Shown here: one piece after another, positions 52,027 through 54,913 of the stretch
Layout of the letters: each line of letters begins with the position of its first letter
How positions within the stretch are numbered: the stretch's first letter is position 1
Assembly: GCA_022775005.1 (NCBI GenBank)
Contig: JALFJR010000094.1
Span: 1-54,913, forward strand
From: Parabacteroides sp.
GTDB lineage: Bacteria; Bacteroidota; Bacteroidia; Bacteroidales; Tannerellaceae
Length of the DNA stretch: 54,913 nt
Reading direction: 5' to 3'
Position numbers and translations under genes: made by a program
The notes under the pieces: generated by a model
What the model was told of the DNA's origin: nothing
The model's database searches: none
The model's input: the letters and a program-made list of their open reading frames with translations, nothing else

Positions 52027-52497
52027 ATGAAACGAATTATCAACCCGTGGGAGGGAATGCCTGGCTATCATTGCATAGGCTGTTCTCCGGATCATCCTTT
52101 CGGATTTCATCTCCATTTCTATGAGGATGGAGAGGATATTGTCAGTCAGTGGCAGCCTACGCCCGATTACCAGGGATGGCTGAATACGTTGCATGGCGGC
52201 ATACAGGCTTTGCTGCTCGATGAGATTTGTGGTTGGGTGGTGACCCGAAAGCTCCAGACGGCGGGTGTGACCTCACGTATGGAGACCAAATACAAGCGTC
52301 CGGTGTCCACGGCTGACTCGCTCCTTACCCTGCGTGCGCATATCACGGAGCAGAAACGGAATATCGTCCTGATCGAGGCTACCCTTTCTGACTCGACAGG
52401 AACGGTTTGCACGGAGGCGACCTGTACCTATTTTGTCTTTCCGAAGGAGAAGGCAGAGCGTGAGATGCACTTCAAGGAGTGCTTAACGGAGGAATGA
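52027..52497 (+). CDS. Hotdog-fold thioesterase (PaaI-like)
   Basis: ATG at 52027 (MKRIINPWEGMPG) is chosen over an in-frame TTG at 52012. The 156-residue product has the hotdog active-site block WLNTLHGGIQALLLDEICGW (His56, Asp65) and SRMETKYKRPVSTADSL. A CIGCS pair (Cys16, Cys19) near the N-terminus could bind a metal or form a disulfide and is not part of the usual fold. It likely cleaves an acyl-CoA, substrate unknown. It follows the PNPOx-like gene by 4 bases. Confidence 0.85.
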   Translation: MKRIINPWEGMPGYHCIGCSPDHPFGFHLHFYEDGEDIVSQWQPTPDYQGWLNTLHGGIQALLLDEICGWVVTRKLQTAGVTSRMETKYKRPVSTADSLLTLRAHITEQKRNIVLIEATLSDSTGTVCTEATCTYFVFPKEKAEREMHFKECLTEE

Positions 52498-52520
52498 TTA
52501 TCACATAAATAGCTATAAAT

Positions 52521-53084
52521 ATGAAAAATTTTGGACAGAAAGCGTGGATGCTTCCACAGCCGGTACTGATTATCGGCACATACGGCCAGCGTGGGAAACC
52601 CAATGCGATGAATGCGGCATGGGGAGGACAATGGGACGCGAAGGAGATTATGATCGCTATGGGCGCACATGCCACTACAGAGAACCTGAATAATTGCCCA
52701 GACTTCACCGTGGCATTTGCTACGCAGCAAACTCTGGTGGCGGCAGACTTCGTGGACATTGTGAGCGCGAAGAACCGACCTGATAAGATAGAGAAGACGG
52801 GATGGCAATGGGTAAAATCGGAGAACGTAAACGCACCCGTTTTCACCGATTTTCCCATGACTTTGGAGTGCCGTATCAAGGAGAAGATTGGTGAATCGGA
52901 GGAAGGCTATTACATAGTCGCTGAGATTGTGAACATCCTGGTGGATGAGCGTTATTTGGCTGCGGATGGCAAACCTGACGTGGAAAAGATGCAGCTCATC
53001 ACGTTCGATCCTGTTCATCATGGATATATCGCTTTGGGACAGCGTGTGGGCAATGCCTTTTCGGATGGGAAACAATTGAAATGA
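52521..53084 (+). CDS. Flavin reductase-like FMN-binding protein
   Basis: The 187-residue protein resembles the flavoredoxin/flavin reductase-like (FMN split-barrel) family: QPVLIIGTYGQRGKPNAMNAAWGG near the start, MGAHATTENLNNCPDFTVAFA, and CRIKEKIGESEEGYYIVAEIVNILVDE. It would bind FMN and pass electrons from NAD(P)H to flavin or a partner. With a thioredoxin, a PNPOx-like protein and DUF169 in the same operon, a shared redox task is suggested but undefined. Confidence 0.88.
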   Translation: MKNFGQKAWMLPQPVLIIGTYGQRGKPNAMNAAWGGQWDAKEIMIAMGAHATTENLNNCPDFTVAFATQQTLVAADFVDIVSAKNRPDKIEKTGWQWVKSENVNAPVFTDFPMTLECRIKEKIGESEEGYYIVAEIVNILVDERYLAADGKPDVEKMQLITFDPVHHGYIALGQRVGNAFSDGKQLK

Positions 53085-53094
53085 GTTTGAAAAG

Positions 53095-53808
53095 ATGGAT
53101 AGAAAGCAATTTATCAGCGATTATCGGGAGGCGTTTGGAGAGGCGGCTGCGTTGCCTATCCTCTTTTGGCATAGCGACGTGCCTGTGGCTGAACCGATGG
53201 CTATGAACGGTTGTTTCTTCCCTGCCTTTGAGCTGGTTAGGGATGGAAAAGCCGTTAGCTTTGATGCGGAGACAATGAAATGCGGCGGGGGAAAGTTTTA
53301 TTGCGGCCTTGCGCCGATGCCGGAATATGTGCCCACCTTCGTCTCGGAGAAGGAGCATTACAAGGCAAGTCCGCAGTTGGTGAGAGAGTTTGTGGAGCGA
53401 TTAGACATCGCTGTGGACGGGCGCAAGTATCTCAACTTTCAGCGTATAGACTGTGTGGATGACAGCGTGGATTATTATGGTGCGCTGCTATTCGCTACGC
53501 CTGATATACTGAGTGGACTGGTGTCGTGGGCCTGCTATGACAACGCTTCCGGTGATGCAGTGTGCACCCTTTGGGGCAGCGGCTGCTCCACAACTATCCG
53601 TGCAGTCATCAATGAGAACAAAGCGCAGGGAAAGCGCTGCTTTATCGGGTTGTTCGACCCGTCGGTACGTCCACGAGTTCGGGCGAATGAGTTACTGTTT
53701 GGCATTCCTAAAAGTCGGTTGGAAGAGATGGCTGCCATCATGCATGACACCTGTCTATTCAACGGCATTGCTTGGCCAAAAGTAAGGGCAAGGATTAATG
53801 AGGGATAG
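53095..53808 (+). CDS. DUF169 protein (COG2043-like)
   Basis: The 237-residue protein matches DUF169 by its early FWHSDVPV and FFPAFELVRDGKAVSFDAETMKCGGGKFYCGL region and later LVSWACYDNASGDAVCTLWGSGCSTTIRAVI and the KRCFIGLFDPSVRPRV block. Family function is unknown; many members have Cys residues that may bind metal or heme, here in KCGGGKFYC and GSGCS. Codon use (ATA, CTA, CTG) differs mildly from the neighbours. It ends the operon 10 bases after the flavin reductase-like gene, and a bidirectional terminator follows. Confidence 0.82.
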   Translation: MDRKQFISDYREAFGEAAALPILFWHSDVPVAEPMAMNGCFFPAFELVRDGKAVSFDAETMKCGGGKFYCGLAPMPEYVPTFVSEKEHYKASPQLVREFVERLDIAVDGRKYLNFQRIDCVDDSVDYYGALLFATPDILSGLVSWACYDNASGDAVCTLWGSGCSTTIRAVINENKAQGKRCFIGLFDPSVRPRVRANELLFGIPKSRLEEMAAIMHDTCLFNGIAWPKVRARINEG

Positions 53809-53817
53809 CAGTATAAA

Positions 53818-53855
53818 CAGAGACGGAGTGGGGGATTTCCCTCACTCCGTCTCTG
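53818..53855. terminator. Bidirectional terminator between DUF169 and the NuoE-like gene
   Basis: A 17-base stem (CAGAGACGGAGTGGGGG with CCCTCACTCCGTCTCTG, one G-T pair) closes on ATTT. A second short hairpin, CCGTCTTAGACGG followed by TTTATT, is just to the right. It serves the convergent DUF169 (+) and NuoE-like (-) genes. Confidence 0.85.
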
Positions 53856-53871
53856 TTCCGTCTTAGACGGT

Positions 53872-54360
53872 TTATTCTGCTTGCAAGAAATATTCCTGCA
53901 GGATGTCACGCACCTTCTCTGGGGTGACCCGACCATATACCTTGCCGCCGATCGTGACGACAGGTGCCAAACCACAGGCTCCGACACAGCGCAAGGTGTC
54001 CAACGAGAAGAGACCGTCAGGCGTTGTCTCACCCACCTTGATCTCCAACTCTTTTTGGATTTCCTCCAATACTTTCTCCGCTCCACGTACGTAGCAGGCG
54101 GTACCCAAGCATACAGAGATGGGGTGCTTGCCCTTCGGCTCCATGGTGAAGAAGGAGTAGAAGGTGACGACACCATATACCCGTGATACGGGAATATGCA
54201 GATCGGCCGCAATGACCTGCTGTACGACTTGGGGCAGGTAGCCCAACAGCTCTTGGGCGGCATGGAGAATGTTGATCAACTCTCCAGGGTCGTTATTGCG
54301 TTCCGCACAGATAGCGTGCAGTTTCTCTACTTGCTCTTTTGATAGATGTCCCTTACACAT
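53872..54360 (-). CDS. NuoE/HydC-like [2Fe-2S] subunit of an NADH-linked hydrogenase
   Basis: ATG at 54360 (MCKGHLSKEQVEKL) is chosen; an upstream in-frame start would lie inside hydA. The 162-residue protein is the thioredoxin-like [2Fe-2S] subunit, with Cys84 and Cys89 (CLGTAC) and Cys125 and Cys129 (CVGAC). It overlaps the end of hydA by 8 bases, so it is cotranscribed with the [FeFe] hydrogenase. In bifurcating HydABC complexes this subunit passes electrons between NADH-linked HydB and HydA. The HydB gene is not in view. Confidence 0.93.
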   Translation of the reverse strand: MCKGHLSKEQVEKLHAICAERNNDPGELINILHAAQELLGYLPQVVQQVIAADLHIPVSRVYGVVTFYSFFTMEPKGKHPISVCLGTACYVRGAEKVLEEIQKELEIKVGETTPDGLFSLDTLRCVGACGLAPVVTIGGKVYGRVTPEKVRDILQEYFLQAE

Positions 54361-54913
54361 GTTCTTCCTCTTTTTCGTTAAACAATCCAACTACCTCCTT
54401 GCGGTCGATATAGTGCGTATGCAATAGCTTGTGCGCCAATGGACCACAAGGCTCACCCATGTATTCTTTGTAAAGTTGCTGCACGAAGGGATTCTCGTGG
54501 CTCTTACGGATCGGCTTCTCCTCGTCTGCTTGATAGAGTGCGGCTGCACGTTTCTTCAGTACCTCCATGCGTCCCTTGTGGAAGGGCTGGCCACCACCAC
54601 CGATGCAACCTCCCGGGCAGGCCATCACCTCGATGGCATGATAGGGAGAGGTGCCATTCTTCACCTCTTCGATCAGCTTGCGAGCGTTGCCTAATCCGTG
54701 GGCGATACCGATCTTGATGGGTGTGCCGTTGAAGTCGATCGTTGCGCTGCGGATGCCATCCAAACCACGCAACTCCTCGAAATCGACTTTGGGAAGCGAC
54801 TGCTTCGTGTAGATCTCGTAGGCGGTTCGGCAAGCAGCCTCGATCACACCACCGGTCGTACCAAAGATCACGCCGGCTCCGGTGGATTCGCCTAATGGAT
54901 TATCAAACTCACC
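54353..54913 (-). CDS. [FeFe] hydrogenase large subunit, C-terminal part
   Basis: The 186 codons in view are the C-terminus; the gene continues beyond the window. The H-cluster motif EVMACPGGCIGGGGQP (third conserved Cys-rich motif) is present, as are FDNPLGESTGAG and VIFGTTGGVIEAACR. It reduces protons or oxidises H2 with ferredoxin and NADH. Its tail overlaps the NuoE-like gene, placing it in the group A3-type HydABC context. The N-terminal Fe-S domains cannot be seen. NifJ in the same window could supply the reduced ferredoxin. Confidence 0.94.
   Translation of the reverse strand, partial: GEFDNPLGESTGAGVIFGTTGGVIEAACRTAYEIYTKQSLPKVDFEELRGLDGIRSATIDFNGTPIKIGIAHGLGNARKLIEEVKNGTSPYHAIEVMACPGGCIGGGGQPFHKGRMEVLKKRAAALYQADEEKPIRKSHENPFVQQLYKEYMGEPCGPLAHKLLHTHYIDRKEVVGLFNEKEEEHV

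Overview
The window looks like chromosomal DNA of a Bacteroidota gut anaerobe, most likely a Parabacteroides-type (Tannerellaceae) organism. This is inferred from gene content and signals, not from a database search. Supporting signs are the many promoters of the Bacteroidota type (a -7 box TAnnTTTG, sometimes with TTTG or TTG about 20 bases upstream), weak or absent Shine-Dalgarno sequences, an F-type ATP synthase operon that begins with beta and epsilon, a complete-length pyruvate:ferredoxin oxidoreductase, an [FeFe] hydrogenase, a menaquinone operon, and secreted glycoside hydrolases of families GH84 and GH127. No insertion sequence, prophage, CRISPR array or rRNA was found.

Layout. 1-4456: end of a fabG-like reductase, an RluA-type pseudouridine synthase, then an M20 peptidase, an MTA/SAH deaminase and a purine nucleoside phosphorylase in one operon (purine and S-adenosylmethionine by-product salvage). 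4476-4874: a self-contained tRNA unit (promoter, Gly-GCC, Leu-CAG, Leu-GAG, terminator). 4919-9257: two SGNH-fold proteins and an MBOAT O-acyltransferase, a probable envelope O-acylation module. 9273-18959, reverse strand: menI-like HAD/hotdog fusion, menF, menD, menB, menC, menE, then a secreted GH84 enzyme. 19058-22719: a short tandem array, a broken panE, a small secreted protein, a metallo-beta-lactamase-fold hydrolase and an AAA ATPase. 22767-31095: nifJ, a HAD hydrolase, a beta-carbonic anhydrase, a CPA1 antiporter and a CidA/LrgB pair whose leucine codon use differs from its neighbours.

31278-40412, reverse strand: two acyltransferase-fold proteins and the nine-gene atp operon (atpD, C, an AtpI-like gene, B, E, F, H, A, G). 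A 41-base tandem array separates it from a divergent Pit phosphate transporter with a PhoU-like tail. 43253-50765: cutC, a GH127 lipoprotein, an SF1 helicase, a cysteine desulfidase/serine dehydratase-like protein, a CDF metal transporter and upp. 51163-53808: a compact five-gene operon (thioredoxin, PNPOx-like, hotdog thioesterase, flavin reductase-like, DUF169). 53872-54913: a NuoE/HydC-like subunit and the end of hydA, which together with NifJ suggest ferredoxin-linked hydrogen metabolism.

The least explained signals are short periodic arrays in gaps between genes: 21 bases (19058), 22 bases (31110 and 50889, the same family) and 41 bases (40598). There is also a small hairpin-forming repeat (AATGAGGAATTAGGAGTGAG type) that forms the Pit/cutC terminator and also lies inside or at the end of two coding sequences. 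The clearest protein-level novelty is the HAD-thioesterase fusion leading the menaquinone operon.
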